Shown: piece after piece, positions 15,841 to 24,589 of the stretch
How the letters are laid out: the number at the start of each line of letters is the position of its first letter
Position numbering within the stretch: the stretch's first letter is position 1
Assembly: GCA_013619105.1 (NCBI GenBank)
Contig: JABXKU010000010.1
Span: forward strand, 1-49,163
DNA: 49,163 nucleotides
Direction: 5' to 3'
Origin: Desulfuromonadales bacterium
Lineage (GTDB): Bacteria; Desulfobacterota; Desulfuromonadia; Desulfuromonadales; Syntrophotaleaceae
Position numbers and translations under genes: made by a program
Notes under the pieces: model-generated
The model's input: the letters and a program-made list of their open reading frames with translations, nothing else
Databases searched by the model: none
Told to the model about the DNA's origin: nothing

Positions 15841-16077
15841 ATGACCAGTGAACGTTTCAAACATCTTCGTGATTATGTCGGCTACGACAATCTGCAATTG
15901 GCCAAGATGTTAAACATCGATGTGGCCGAAGTAGAGGAGTTTTGTACTGGAAGAAAACCGATACCGGCTACAATGGCTAGTGAATTGGAGGCCTTTGCAG
16001 ATTGGTCGAGTGAAGTTGGGGACACTACCGTTAAAAGAGAGCTGGCCCAAAAACATTTAGGAAAAGAGGGACAATAA
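15841..16077 (+). CDS. Small HTH-like protein
   Basis: A 78-aa protein starting at ATG 15841 with AAAGGAG eight bases upstream. The core YVGYDNLQLAKMLNIDVAEVEEFCTGRKPIPATMASELEAF reads like a Cro/CI-type helix-turn-helix: two helices, a recognition-like helix, and a conserved-looking glycine turn. It ends 2 nt before the oxidoreductase start, so the two are translationally close. Function unknown; it could be an additional regulator of this operon. Confidence 0.65.
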   Translation: MTSERFKHLRDYVGYDNLQLAKMLNIDVAEVEEFCTGRKPIPATMASELEAFADWSSEVGDTTVKRELAQKHLGKEGQ

Positions 16078-16079
16078 TC

Positions 16080-17162
16080 ATGGCAACCCTATTCGATAAA
16101 ACCACGATTAAAAATCTCAGTTTGCGCAATCGCTTTGTGAGATCGGCAACCTGGGAGGGGATGGCCGACGAGCAGGGGGCGCCGACCCCCGAGTTGAACC
16201 AACTGATGGGGGATTTGGCTCAGGGCGAGGTGGGGTTGATCATCACCGGCCATGCCTATGTTAGCTCCGAAGGTCAAGCAAGTCCCTGGCAGATGGGGGT
16301 ACATGACGAGGGACTGCTGCCGAAACTGGCGCTGATGCCGCAGGCGGTACATGCCGCCGGGGGGCGGATCGCTCTGCAGTTAGCCCACGCCGGTGCTTAC
16401 GGTATTGCCCCGGAGGGGACGATCGGTCCCTCGGTAATCGCTGACCATGAGGGGAAGAGCTGTCAGGCGATGACCCAAGAGGACATTCAGCGGGTCGTGA
16501 TCGCTTTTGCCGATGGAGCTGCCTTGGCAAAACAGGCCGGGTTCGACGCGGTGCAGATTCATGCGGCCCATGGCTACCTGCTCAGCCAGTTTCTCTCGCC
16601 CCATTACAATCACCGTGAGGATGAGTATGGCGGTAGTCTGGAAAATCGTGCTCGATTGGTGCTTGAGGTGCTGGCAGCCGTTCGCCAGGCCGTAGGGGAA
16701 GACTACGCTGTTTTGATCAAACTCAACTCCGATGATTTTATCGAGGGAGGGATGACGGTCGAGGACATGCTGCAGGTAGCGGAATTGCTTGAAACAGCTG
16801 GGATTGATGCCATCGAAATTAGCGGCGGCACCATTTGGGGCCCGAGTCAATTCCACGCAGTACGTATGGCCCCGGAAGCTCTGACTCACAAAGCTTATTA
16901 CCGCAAAGCAGCCCGACTCTGTAAAGCGTTTGTGCGGGTTCCGGTCATACTGGTGGGCGGAATCCGTTCTTTGGATATTGCTGAAGAGTTGTTGACAGAA
17001 GGGGCCGCCGATTATATTGCCCTGTGTCGGCCTTTGGTGCGCGAGCCAGCCTTGGTTAAACGTTGGGCTGCGGGTGATCGAGAACCGAGTGGTTGTCGGT
17101 CTGAAAACGCCTGCTTCGGACCCATATTGGCCGGCAAGGGAATCTCCTGTGTCGTCAAGTAA
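16080..17162 (+). CDS. Old-yellow-enzyme family NADH:flavin oxidoreductase
   Basis: A single-domain FMN-dependent TIM-barrel oxidoreductase of 360 aa. Typical motifs are the start LFDKTTIKNLSLRNRFVRSATWEG, the GRIALQLAHAGAY strand, the catalytic HAAHGYLLSQFLSPHYNHREDEYGGSLENR block with the His pair, the KLNSDDFIEGG strand and the phosphate-binding VILVGGIRS plus DYIALCRPLVREP. It lacks the C-terminal FAD/NAD domain of 2,4-dienoyl-CoA reductase types. Such enzymes reduce activated C=C bonds; the substrate cannot be read from the sequence. The gene overlaps the following MFS gene by 14 nt, which suggests linked roles in handling and exporting a toxic compound. Confidence 0.93.
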   Translation: MATLFDKTTIKNLSLRNRFVRSATWEGMADEQGAPTPELNQLMGDLAQGEVGLIITGHAYVSSEGQASPWQMGVHDEGLLPKLALMPQAVHAAGGRIALQLAHAGAYGIAPEGTIGPSVIADHEGKSCQAMTQEDIQRVVIAFADGAALAKQAGFDAVQIHAAHGYLLSQFLSPHYNHREDEYGGSLENRARLVLEVLAAVRQAVGEDYAVLIKLNSDDFIEGGMTVEDMLQVAELLETAGIDAIEISGGTIWGPSQFHAVRMAPEALTHKAYYRKAARLCKAFVRVPVILVGGIRSLDIAEELLTEGAADYIALCRPLVREPALVKRWAAGDREPSGCRSENACFGPILAGKGISCVVK

Positions 17163-18372
17163 TTCCGTGCCATCGACTACGGCTGGATCCGGTTTGAAAT
17201 CGCCCCTGTTGGTTTGTTGCGTCATCTCTCTGCTGTGCTATGTTTCTTCTTATATCCGCATGCCGGTGGTGCCGAAACTCGCTATCGGCCTGGGTCTTAG
17301 CACCGTCGGTATCGGCCGCCTCAACGCGGTTTTTTTCCTGACAGCTGGGTTGTTGGCATTTCCACTGGGTCGGCTCAGTGATCTGGTGGGCAAGAAACAA
17401 GTCGCCATGGGGGGCTTGCTGTCGTTATCGGCCGGTAGCTTAGTGCTGGCGTTCAGTTCCACCTTTTTGCAGCTGGTGGCTGGTTATGTTCTGGTCGGAA
17501 TCGGCATGGCCGCTTTTGGTTCCGCGATGATGTCGCTGATCACCGATTTGGCGGCACCCGCCCGGCTCGGTCGGGCTTACGGTTGGTATACCCTGACGCT
17601 GTACGCCGGTATGAGTTTCGGACCTGCTATCGGCGGTATCCTGGCCGGAAAGATGACACTCTCCCGGGTACTGCTTCTGTCGGCGCTGCTGACTGCACTG
17701 GTGACCGGGATTGCAAAGTTTTCTTTACCCTCCACCACGGCGGCAAGACGCAGCCAGGACCACCATCGTTCCGCCGGTTCGGCCATGAGAACTTTATTGC
17801 GGAACCGCCCCCTGTTGGGGTGCTGGCTGGCCACCTTTGGGGCCTGTTTCAGCATGGGGATGTTTCTGACGTTTTATCCGCTCTATGCCTACGCAGAAGG
17901 CTTCAACACCAGTCAGGTCGGGATTGTCTTTCTGTGTCATGGGGCCGGCAACGGTCTGGTTCGGCTGCCGTCTGGCTATTTCAGTGATCATGTTGGTGAC
18001 CGCCGCTTGCTTGTCTTGTTTGGTCTGGCGGGCTGCTCATTGGCAATGGCCATTCTGGGCATGGCGAACACACTAGTGTTGGCTAATATCGGTGCGGCAG
18101 CCCTCGGCCTGAGTCTTGGCGTAGCCTTCCCTTCCATAGGGGCCTCTATTGGCGAAGTGGTGCCCAGGCATTTGCGGGGGGCGGCCATGGGCGGATTCAA
18201 TGCCTGCATCTTTCTGGGGATGTTGGCCAATGCCATGTTGATGGGCATGGCTATCGAAGCCATCGGCTATAGAAATTGTTTCTGGTTAAGCGCTCTGGTC
18301 AATGGGGTGCTGGCTGGATTAGCTTTAGTGCTGCTGCGGGGTATGCGTAAGGAACGGTGCTCCATTACCTGA
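17149..18372 (+). CDS. MFS transporter
   Basis: A 407-aa major facilitator protein with about 12 membrane segments. The MFS motif A is seen after segment 2, GRLSDLVGKKQVAMGG, and a related copy after the middle loop, GYFSDHVGDRRLLVLFG. Start is GTG 17149 with AAGGGA seven bases upstream, overlapping the oxidoreductase gene; a longer frame from 17017 lies wholly inside that gene and lacks hydrophobicity. Probably a drug or metabolite exporter of the DHA1 type. It is the last gene of the TetR-associated series. Confidence 0.9.
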   Translation: MSSSNSVPSTTAGSGLKSPLLVCCVISLLCYVSSYIRMPVVPKLAIGLGLSTVGIGRLNAVFFLTAGLLAFPLGRLSDLVGKKQVAMGGLLSLSAGSLVLAFSSTFLQLVAGYVLVGIGMAAFGSAMMSLITDLAAPARLGRAYGWYTLTLYAGMSFGPAIGGILAGKMTLSRVLLLSALLTALVTGIAKFSLPSTTAARRSQDHHRSAGSAMRTLLRNRPLLGCWLATFGACFSMGMFLTFYPLYAYAEGFNTSQVGIVFLCHGAGNGLVRLPSGYFSDHVGDRRLLVLFGLAGCSLAMAILGMANTLVLANIGAAALGLSLGVAFPSIGASIGEVVPRHLRGAAMGGFNACIFLGMLANAMLMGMAIEAIGYRNCFWLSALVNGVLAGLALVLLRGMRKERCSIT

Positions 18373-18429
18373 GCTTTGCATAAAAAATATCGCTTTTTGA
18401 TGTTTGCCAAGCCGCGTCCCTGTGGTTCC

Positions 18430-18647
18430 TTTTCTCGTTCGTTCTCTTCCAGATTGACGGCGATAAATTCTACTGTCAGGTGAAGGCTAGCCTCGGCAAA
18501 TACTCTGGCCAATCCCAGCAGCACCGCCACGCCATTTGCGTTGTCATCGGCACCGAGTGAATGGGAGATCGTATCGTAGTGGGCAACAATCAGCAGTTTC
18601 TCTTGGTTCTTGTCTGTTACCGGCGGGGTGATTGCCGCTGGTGCCAA
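18430..18647 (-). pseudogene. M28 family peptidase remnant
   Basis: About 70 residues match the centre of M28 zinc aminopeptidases: LLIVAHYDT (first zinc His/Asp), GADDNANGVAVLLGLARVF (bridging Asp), then VEFIAVNLEEN (Glu pair). After this the frame runs into unrelated sequence and overlaps the 3' end of the MFS gene. A TGA lies nine bases before the only possible start (TTG 18647). Both ends of the peptidase are missing, so this is a broken gene. Confidence 0.75.
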
Positions 18648-18659
18648 ATTTGATCACAT

Positions 18660-18980
18660 GTTTGCCCACTTCGCCTGGTCTTTGCAGGGCATTGTCAGCG
18701 GTATACCAAGATTTCAGACCTGGCGGCTGAAATTGCAGCCGCCAGCATAGAGCAGTCTGAAGGCATCGGTCAGGTCACAGAGGGCCTTAGCCAAATTGAC
18801 CAGGTCACCCCGCAGGCGACCGCCAATGCCGAAGAGACCGCTGCCCAGTTCTCGGCTCGCCCAGTTGCTCCGCCAACCCTCTCGTCCCCTCCACAGCTCG
18901 CCATGTCCGCCGTTGAATCCGGTTCGCGAAGCCCGGCTCAGGTTATCATTCTCAATGATGCAGAGCTTGGTACATACTGA
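18660..18980 (+). pseudogene. Methyl-accepting chemotaxis protein, C-terminal remnant
   Basis: In the plus strand ISDLAAEIAAASIEQS (from 18711) and the next stretch, GIGQVTEGLSQIDQVT and NAEETAAQ, are the signalling tip and return helix of a chemotaxis receptor. The tail PAQVIILNDAELGTY before the TGA at 18978 matches the usual receptor end. Upstream, GIVSGI is in another frame; one missing base near 18705 (ATACCAAG where ATAACCAAG would keep frame) accounts for the shift. No receptor N-terminus exists nearby. The remnant keeps its terminator at 19001. Confidence 0.75.
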
Positions 18981-19000
18981 ACAGGTCGTCAGGGCATGTA

Positions 19001-19036
19001 AAAAGCCCGGCAGGATATCCTGCCGGGCTTTTTTGT
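19001..19036. terminator. Bidirectional terminator
   Basis: A 15-bp perfect inverted repeat built on AAAAGCCCGGCAGGA and its complement, with T-runs at both ends. It serves the methyltransferase gene on the minus strand and, formerly, the chemotaxis receptor on the plus strand. Confidence 0.85.
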
Positions 19037-19057
19037 TGAGAAAGGTTTGCTTCTTTT

Positions 19058-19690
19058 TCAAGGGGCGGGTCTGCGGGCCTGCAGAAAAAACAGCGGATAC
19101 TTCTGTGTCTGCCCTTTGGTATCCGTTTTTTCCATGGTATGGCTGCGGTGACAGTGCTCGATATCCAATCCAAGTTGAAATAGGGTCGCGGCCAACTGCT
19201 GGCAATCGAAACCGTGATGCACCTGCATTTCGCTCTGATGAAAGGAACCGTCTTCCGTCTCCAAGTCGCCGAGGCACAAGATACCGCCCGGTTTTAAAAG
19301 AGTTGCCAATGTGACCAGAGTTTGTTCCACGTTGGTCACATGATGCAACGTCATATTGCTGTATACCAGGTCAAAGCGTTCTTTGACCGAATCGATGGCC
19401 GACAAGTCACCAAGGCAGGGCAGCATGTTGGCGATATCATGATGAACGATCTTTTCCTGCAATACCTCAAGCATGCCCGGTGATGTATCGAGTAAGGTGA
19501 TCGCCGCCACTTGCCGGTGGAGTTCCATGCTCACCAACCCGGTGCCGCAGCCGAACTCCAATAACTCCATGGCCGGATTCAAGGACACATGCTTTTGCAA
19601 TTCGCAGACAAAGACCTGAGCGACGTTTCTTTTCCCGGGGTGTTCATCCCATTCTCGCGCCTTGGCATCAAAGTGTTCACTGCAGGTCAT
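19058..19690 (-). CDS. Class I SAM-dependent methyltransferase
   Basis: A 210-aa protein from ATG 19690 (AAAGGA upstream); the longer frame adds 16 residues without a ribosome binding site. Motif I is LLEFGCGTGLVSMEL, motif II region ITLLDTSPGMLEVL, motif post-II FDLVYSNMTLHHVTN and LKPGGILCLGDLETEDGSFH. The pattern fits the UbiE/Methyltransf_11 type. The substrate is unknown. It is followed by a bidirectional terminator and stands 54 nt downstream of the mscS-like gene. Confidence 0.88.
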   Translation of the reverse strand: MTCSEHFDAKAREWDEHPGKRNVAQVFVCELQKHVSLNPAMELLEFGCGTGLVSMELHRQVAAITLLDTSPGMLEVLQEKIVHHDIANMLPCLGDLSAIDSVKERFDLVYSNMTLHHVTNVEQTLVTLATLLKPGGILCLGDLETEDGSFHQSEMQVHHGFDCQQLAATLFQLGLDIEHCHRSHTMEKTDTKGQTQKYPLFFLQARRPAP

Positions 19691-19744
19691 ACAAAAGTCC
19701 TTTGCCGTATTCTCAAAATAGAGTTTTGAGTTTCCCAACAGTCT

Positions 19745-20569
19745 TTATGCCGCGTCGTTGCTGCGGATATGAATATCGGTTTGTGGGAACGGAATAGAAA
19801 TGCCGTTGGACTCGAGAGCCGCTTTGGCTTGCTCAGTAACAGAGAAGTAAATGTCCCAATAATCTTCAGGCTTACACCAGGGGCGCACCGCAAGGTTGAC
19901 GGAACTGTCGGCAAGCTCCGCCACCGCGACTTGGGGGGCGGGATCGCTCAGAGACCACTGGTTATTTTTCAAAACCTGCAGCAGGACTTCTTTGGCCTTG
20001 GTTACGTCCGACTCGTAGGCGATGCCAATAACCAGATCGACCCTGCGCTTGTCTTCGGCCGAAAAGTTAATAATGGAGCCGTTGGAGATAGCGCCGTTGG
20101 GGATGATGACTCGCTTGTTGTCCGGGGAAAGCAGAATGGTATTGAAAATCTGTACCTCTTTTACCACCCCGACATGTCCCTGGGCTTCGATCAGGTCGTT
20201 GATTCCGTAGGGCTTGAAGAGCAGAATCAGTACACCACCGGCAAAGTTGCCGAGACTGCCCTGCAGAGCGAGACCCACAGCTAGACCCGCGGCGCCGAGG
20301 ACCGCTACAAACGAGGTGGTAGCCACCCCGACCATGGAAGCAACGCTGATAAATAGGAGTGCCTTAAGACCCCAGGAAATCAGGTTTTTGACGAAGGGTA
20401 TCAAGGTCCTGTCCACTTTGGATTTGCCCATGGACACAACGATAACCTTAGAGACTCCCTTGATCAGGTACAGGCCGATGATCAGTGTAAAGATGGCTAG
20501 TACCAGCTTGGGGGTATAAGTTACGGAAAGTTCAATAGCCTTATCATAGAATGCGTCAATATTACCCAT
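19745..20569 (-). CDS. Small-conductance mechanosensitive channel (MscS family)
   Basis: A 274-aa inner-membrane channel with three membrane segments near the N-terminus. The pore-lining helix is recognisable by alternating Gly/Ala, VAVLGAAGLAVGLALQGSLGNFAGGV. It is followed by the beta domain VVKEVQIFNTILLSPDNKRVIIPNGAISNGSIINFS and the alpha-beta C-terminal domain. The length is that of E. coli MscS. Gates open on membrane tension during osmotic downshock. Confidence 0.93.
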   Translation of the reverse strand: MGNIDAFYDKAIELSVTYTPKLVLAIFTLIIGLYLIKGVSKVIVVSMGKSKVDRTLIPFVKNLISWGLKALLFISVASMVGVATTSFVAVLGAAGLAVGLALQGSLGNFAGGVLILLFKPYGINDLIEAQGHVGVVKEVQIFNTILLSPDNKRVIIPNGAISNGSIINFSAEDKRRVDLVIGIAYESDVTKAKEVLLQVLKNNQWSLSDPAPQVAVAELADSSVNLAVRPWCKPEDYWDIYFSVTEQAKAALESNGISIPFPQTDIHIRSNDAA

Positions 20570-20624
20570 AGTTCCTCCTTATTGAATGAAGGGGGCGTTA
20601 ATGCCCCATAAACAGTATTGGTTA

Positions 20625-21443
20625 TCAGGCTGGATCGGCGGGTGTTTCAAATTTAAAGGTCGTCCCGCCGTTTCCGATAGCCGCGCGGATGCCGAACCAT
20701 AGGTAGCCCATGGAGAGCAGAAAAAACCAAAGCCCTGCCAGAGGGGGCTCAATGGCCGCTGCATCGAACAGGGTGCCGATGATGATCGCCGGAGTGATGG
20801 CGACCACGCTCAACCGCAGCAGCGCCTCGAAGGGCAGTTTGCCCTTGAATAAGCTGGTCAGTAGTAAACCGAGGCAGGCGTAGAGCAGCGCCTGGATGAT
20901 GCGATAGGCAAAGGATCCGAGAGTGCACAAGGGGTAGAAAATCGGGGCGGCCCAGGTTTTAGCTAAGTCGAGCCAACGATATATTTTTTCTTGATTCAGT
21001 GTATAGCGGTCAATGGTCTCGAAACTGAAGGAGCGTGTTTCAATGTCACTCTTTTGAAAAATTGCCTGCCGGGCTGTCACCAAACCGCGGGCATCGGTCT
21101 GCTCCAGTGAGGTGATGGTGCCGGTGGTATCGATCACTAGCAGGGCTTCCCCTGTTACCGGGTCGTGGATGGTATAGGGCTGGGGATGGTCGATGAACGC
21201 CTGTCCGTCAATGATGGCAATCTCCGGGATCTGCTCGATGACCAGAGGCGCCTCTTCATCGACAAACAAGGCGAAGGAACGGTGAATTCTGATTGCGCCA
21301 GGGATCCAGCAAAGGGCTAACAACAAGAGCAGGTAACCGAAGGCAACTCCCTGCCAGCGTCGGGCGGCATCCCGATAGAGGTCTCGGGAAAAGAAGGCTA
21401 GCGCTGGGATCTGCCAGATGCGGTAGGGGGTCTCCGTCTTCAA
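20625..21443 (-). CDS. DUF1189 family membrane protein
   Basis: A 272-aa protein starting at TTG 21443, chosen because AAGGAG lies seven bases upstream and because the family usually begins close to IWQIPALAFFSRDLYRDAARRW. A first membrane segment (GVAFGYLLLLLALCWIPG) is followed by an extracytoplasmic part of about 120 residues and four C-terminal membrane segments. Function unknown. The longer frame beginning at GTG 21485 has no ribosome binding site. Confidence 0.7.
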   Translation of the reverse strand: MKTETPYRIWQIPALAFFSRDLYRDAARRWQGVAFGYLLLLLALCWIPGAIRIHRSFALFVDEEAPLVIEQIPEIAIIDGQAFIDHPQPYTIHDPVTGEALLVIDTTGTITSLEQTDARGLVTARQAIFQKSDIETRSFSFETIDRYTLNQEKIYRWLDLAKTWAAPIFYPLCTLGSFAYRIIQALLYACLGLLLTSLFKGKLPFEALLRLSVVAITPAIIIGTLFDAAAIEPPLAGLWFFLLSMGYLWFGIRAAIGNGGTTFKFETPADPA

Positions 21444-21597
21444 TTCGGAACTCCTTGACTGTTCAGCAAGAAAGAACGGCAGCACCGGTTAAACATCCTG
21501 GGCTGGCGCGAGAATCGTTTAGCAAAAAGATTATGCCATCCTAACTGAGTCGAGACAAGAACTGGCATATTTGGCGATGCTATTATTGGGGTAATCT

Positions 21598-22440
21598 TTA
21601 CGGTTTTATTGCCGGCTGGTCATGGTCGCTAAACAGCTTCTCTCCTTGTAGAGGGAGAGTTTCGGCCTGTAGGTAACCTGCATCGGCTATCATCCTTTGT
21701 AGGCTAGCTATGCGGGCGCGAGGATGGGGGTGAGATGCCAGCAGATAACTAACGCGGCTGCCTGCTTTGTCGGCCAGACGCTCAAAAAAGGCACTGGCAC
21801 CACCGGCATGACCGTAGTGAGCAATCAACAGTTGCAGGCCAAAGGTGTCGGCAGCATTTTCTTGCTTCTGCGAGTAACGCATCTCCAATCCAGAAAAGAG
21901 GCCTGAGGCGATGCCGGCGGCACGACTGTCCTGACCGAACAGCGTTGCCAGGAGCATTGCCATACCCAGTCCTCGGCCCATGCCCCGCAGATGGTCGCGG
22001 CGCGCGTAGTGGCCCAACTCATGGGCCAATATCATGGCCAGTTCGTTCTCGGAACGAATCTCTCTGAGCAGACCAGAAAATACCACGATGTGGCCACCGG
22101 GAAGGGCCAGGGCGTTGATCTCTTCGTTGTTCACCACGCTGACCGAAAAATGGTACCGTTGCAGGGGCGACTCGGCTGGCAGCACCGCCAGTAATCCGTC
22201 GAGGCGCTGCTGCAGGGCCGGGTTCGATTCTTGTTCCAACTGCCCCAGCAGGTGCTGTCCAGCCCAGATCTCTATCGCCACCGGCACTCGCGGGGCAAAA
22301 AGTTCGCTGATCAGCCAGAAGGCCAGATAAACAGCCATCAGCAGGGTAATCAGTCCGCCAAGCAGCCAAGCTAACTCGGTTAATGGGAGGCCGGAGGAGA
22401 CATTAACGTTCCCCGCCAGAGCTTTAGGGGTGAATTTCAT
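21598..22440 (-). CDS. M48 family metallopeptidase
   Basis: A 280-aa membrane-anchored zinc protease. One N-terminal membrane segment (LGGLITLLMAVYLAFWLI) is followed by the catalytic HELGH in MILAHELGHYARRDH and the third ligand Glu in QENAADTFGLQLL. The C-terminal LLASHPHPRARIASLQ is typical of the family. It resembles periplasm-facing peptidases of the BepA/LoiP type, without a TPR part. Its ATG overlaps the stop of the preceding YbjQ gene by 4 nt, so the two are translationally coupled. Confidence 0.88.
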   Translation of the reverse strand: MKFTPKALAGNVNVSSGLPLTELAWLLGGLITLLMAVYLAFWLISELFAPRVPVAIEIWAGQHLLGQLEQESNPALQQRLDGLLAVLPAESPLQRYHFSVSVVNNEEINALALPGGHIVVFSGLLREIRSENELAMILAHELGHYARRDHLRGMGRGLGMAMLLATLFGQDSRAAGIASGLFSGLEMRYSQKQENAADTFGLQLLIAHYGHAGGASAFFERLADKAGSRVSYLLASHPHPRARIASLQRMIADAGYLQAETLPLQGEKLFSDHDQPAIKP

Positions 22441-22913
22441 TGTTTGTTCAGAGTAATGGCCGTGCCGTAGGCGATAGCTTCGACGCTGCCGACCTGTTTT
22501 TTGCGATTGGCCGAGTTGCCAATGGCCGAGGTTTCAAGCCGCAAGTTGACGACCATGTCGGCACCCCGGGCAAGGGCCTGCTCCTTAAGCCGCAAGGTCG
22601 CTTCCCGTCGGGCCCGATCGACCAACGATTCGTAGGCCTTGACCCGACCGCCAAAAATGTTGCGCAGTACAGCCAACAGGCGTTTAAAATAATCGATGGA
22701 AATCACCGCGCTGCCCTGCACCAGAAAGCACTCTTGTACTCCCTCTTGGCCAAGGCGCGGTTCGATGGTCATGGACTGAAAATTCAGCTGCTCAGCTTCT
22801 CGGCGAGTGATAGAGGCGTAGTGGCGCCGCTCGGTCAGAGACCCGCAGAAGTAGCCGACCGCGAGCAAGACAAAAAACAGTACTAGATTCAAGTTTTCAG
22901 CAAGGCTTTCCAT
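22437..22913 (-). CDS. YbjQ family protein with N-terminal membrane anchor
   Basis: A 158-aa protein: one membrane segment at the N-terminus (LVLFFVLLAVGYFCGSL) and a YbjQ-like domain, recognisable by FGGRVKAYESLVDRARREATLRLKEQALARGADMVVNLRLETS and the terminal EAIAYGTAI. The family forms pentamers of unknown function and has been called a heavy-metal-binding domain without clear support. It lies between a second YbjQ gene (12 nt upstream) and the M48 peptidase. Confidence 0.82.
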   Translation of the reverse strand: MESLAENLNLVLFFVLLAVGYFCGSLTERRHYASITRREAEQLNFQSMTIEPRLGQEGVQECFLVQGSAVISIDYFKRLLAVLRNIFGGRVKAYESLVDRARREATLRLKEQALARGADMVVNLRLETSAIGNSANRKKQVGSVEAIAYGTAITLNKQ

Positions 22914-22925
22914 GAGGATCCTCCC

Positions 22926-23240
22926 TTATTCAACCCGTACCGCCGTACCGTAGGCAAATAATTCCGCCGCTCCCTGTGCCACCGACGAAGTAGCAAAACG
23001 GATGTTGACCACCGCGTTGGCGCCGAGCCCCGTGGCCTGCTCAACCATCCGTTTCATCGCCTCTTCGCGGGCATCCTGCAGCAGTTCGGTATAGCCTTTC
23101 AGTTCGCCGCCGATAAGGTTCTTCAGACCGGCCATGATGTCTCGGCCGGCGTGTTTGGCGCGGACGGTACTGCCCTGAACAATGCCGTAATGTTCGACAA
23201 TCTCTTTGCCGGGCACCGTGTTAACGTTTGTCAGGATCAT
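22926..23240 (-). CDS. YbjQ family protein
   Basis: A 104-aa protein that is almost wholly the YbjQ domain: YGIVQGSTVRAKHAGRDIM, GGELKGYTELLQDAREEAMKRM, ATGLGANAVVNIRFATS and AELFAYGTAVRVE. Standard length for the family, no signal peptide. It is a paralogue of the next gene, which carries the same domain behind a membrane anchor; the two may form mixed oligomers (inference). Confidence 0.88.
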   Translation of the reverse strand: MILTNVNTVPGKEIVEHYGIVQGSTVRAKHAGRDIMAGLKNLIGGELKGYTELLQDAREEAMKRMVEQATGLGANAVVNIRFATSSVAQGAAELFAYGTAVRVE

Positions 23241-23342
23241 GATCTTCCTCCGTTGTAAGTTGCAGGTTGATATGAAGGTATCGTTTATAGATAAGCCTGA
23301 ATGCAGGATCAGGCCTAAAAAAATAGTTGCTCGGGCTTTAGC

Positions 23343-24392
23343 TCATTCGCTGATATCCAAACCCATCTCTTTCGCCCGTTTTTCCCACAGCTTGCGAGCC
23401 AACTGTTGCATGTCCACCGTCTTGTCCCGTTCATCGACGATTTCCAGACCCAGCAAGGTTTCCAACACATCCTCCAGAGTCAGTACGCCTTTCATGCCAC
23501 CGTATTCGTCGATGACCAGCAGCATGTGGGTGCGCAACTGCATTAATTTATCAAAAGCCAGAGACAAAGACATAGTGTCGTGTATCAGGGTAATCGGTCG
23601 GATATAGCTCTTGAGAAGATGGGCGCCTTTACCCTGTGCCTGGGCTAGCAGCAAATCGGTGCGCAGTACAAAACCACTAATCTGATCGGGATGATCGCCG
23701 TAGATGGGAATACGGGAAAAAGGACTACTACCATTCTGTTGGGAAAAGTCCTCAACGCGCGTTTCTTCCGGCAGGGAAAAAACCACAGTACGAGGGGTCA
23801 TGGCATCTTTTACCTGCGTTTTGCGCATCATCAACAAGTTCTTCAGGATGGCTGATTCTTGGTGGGCCAGTTGCCCTTCGTTGGTACTGAGATCAGCCAT
23901 GGCCGCGAATTCGCTGCGGCTGAAACCGCTCAGTGTCGGACCATGGGTCAGACTGCCGGTGAGCAGTTCCGATAGTTTGACAAAGGGGTAGAGCAGGTAA
24001 ATTAGCAGTCGCAGGCCGTGGGCGGTAACGGGCGCTAGTTCCCGCCAGTAGCGAGCTCCGATGGTTTTAGGGATAATCTCCGAGAAGATCAGGATTAGCA
24101 GGGTCAGCACCGCAGAGGCAATGCCGACAGAGGCGTCGCCAAAGACTACCGTGGCCTGGGCTCCTGCGCCGGCTGCGCCAACTGTATGGGCGATGGTGTT
24201 GAGAGTCAGGATAGCCGCAAGGGGTCTGCCGATCTCGGTTTTTTGCCGGCGCAGTATGGCGCCGGACGCTTTTTGGTTTTGTTCCATCAGTACGATATGG
24301 GGCATCGTTACGCTGAGCATCACCGCTTCGGCGATGGAACAGAGGAAGGAAAAGATAAGGGCAATCAGTACATAAGTGATGAGTAGCAGCAT
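23343..24392 (-). CDS. DUF21/CNNM-type protein with CBS pair
   Basis: A 349-aa membrane protein: a DUF21 (CNNM) transmembrane domain in residues 1 to about 150, containing the EIIPKTIGARY motif, then a CBS-domain pair (KDAMTPRTVVFSLPEE; RIPIYGDHPDQISGFVLRTDLL; LLVIDEYGGMKGVLTLEDVLETLLG). It lacks the CorC_HlyC domain that follows in longer members. Family members are linked to magnesium or cobalt transport; the role here is not shown by the sequence. It is the first gene of the minus-strand run leading to the two YbjQ genes and M48, about 100 nt upstream of them. Confidence 0.88.
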   Translation of the reverse strand: MLLLITYVLIALIFSFLCSIAEAVMLSVTMPHIVLMEQNQKASGAILRRQKTEIGRPLAAILTLNTIAHTVGAAGAGAQATVVFGDASVGIASAVLTLLILIFSEIIPKTIGARYWRELAPVTAHGLRLLIYLLYPFVKLSELLTGSLTHGPTLSGFSRSEFAAMADLSTNEGQLAHQESAILKNLLMMRKTQVKDAMTPRTVVFSLPEETRVEDFSQQNGSSPFSRIPIYGDHPDQISGFVLRTDLLLAQAQGKGAHLLKSYIRPITLIHDTMSLSLAFDKLMQLRTHMLLVIDEYGGMKGVLTLEDVLETLLGLEIVDERDKTVDMQQLARKLWEKRAKEMGLDISE

Positions 24393-24589
24393 AGTAATTC
24401 TTTAAAAGACCTCTTGCTGGTCAGGTGAGAGTTGAAAGTTTCTAGTTCGGCCTTTATTTTATAGTGATTCAGTCGCAGAGTCATCGATGCACTGTTCGAC
24501 TCACTTCCGCGGGACCAAGTTGCCAAGAAAAATAGGTTTAAAATATATCAGGATATATCAGATGAATCTACTTGTTCCGGGTAGTTAAC

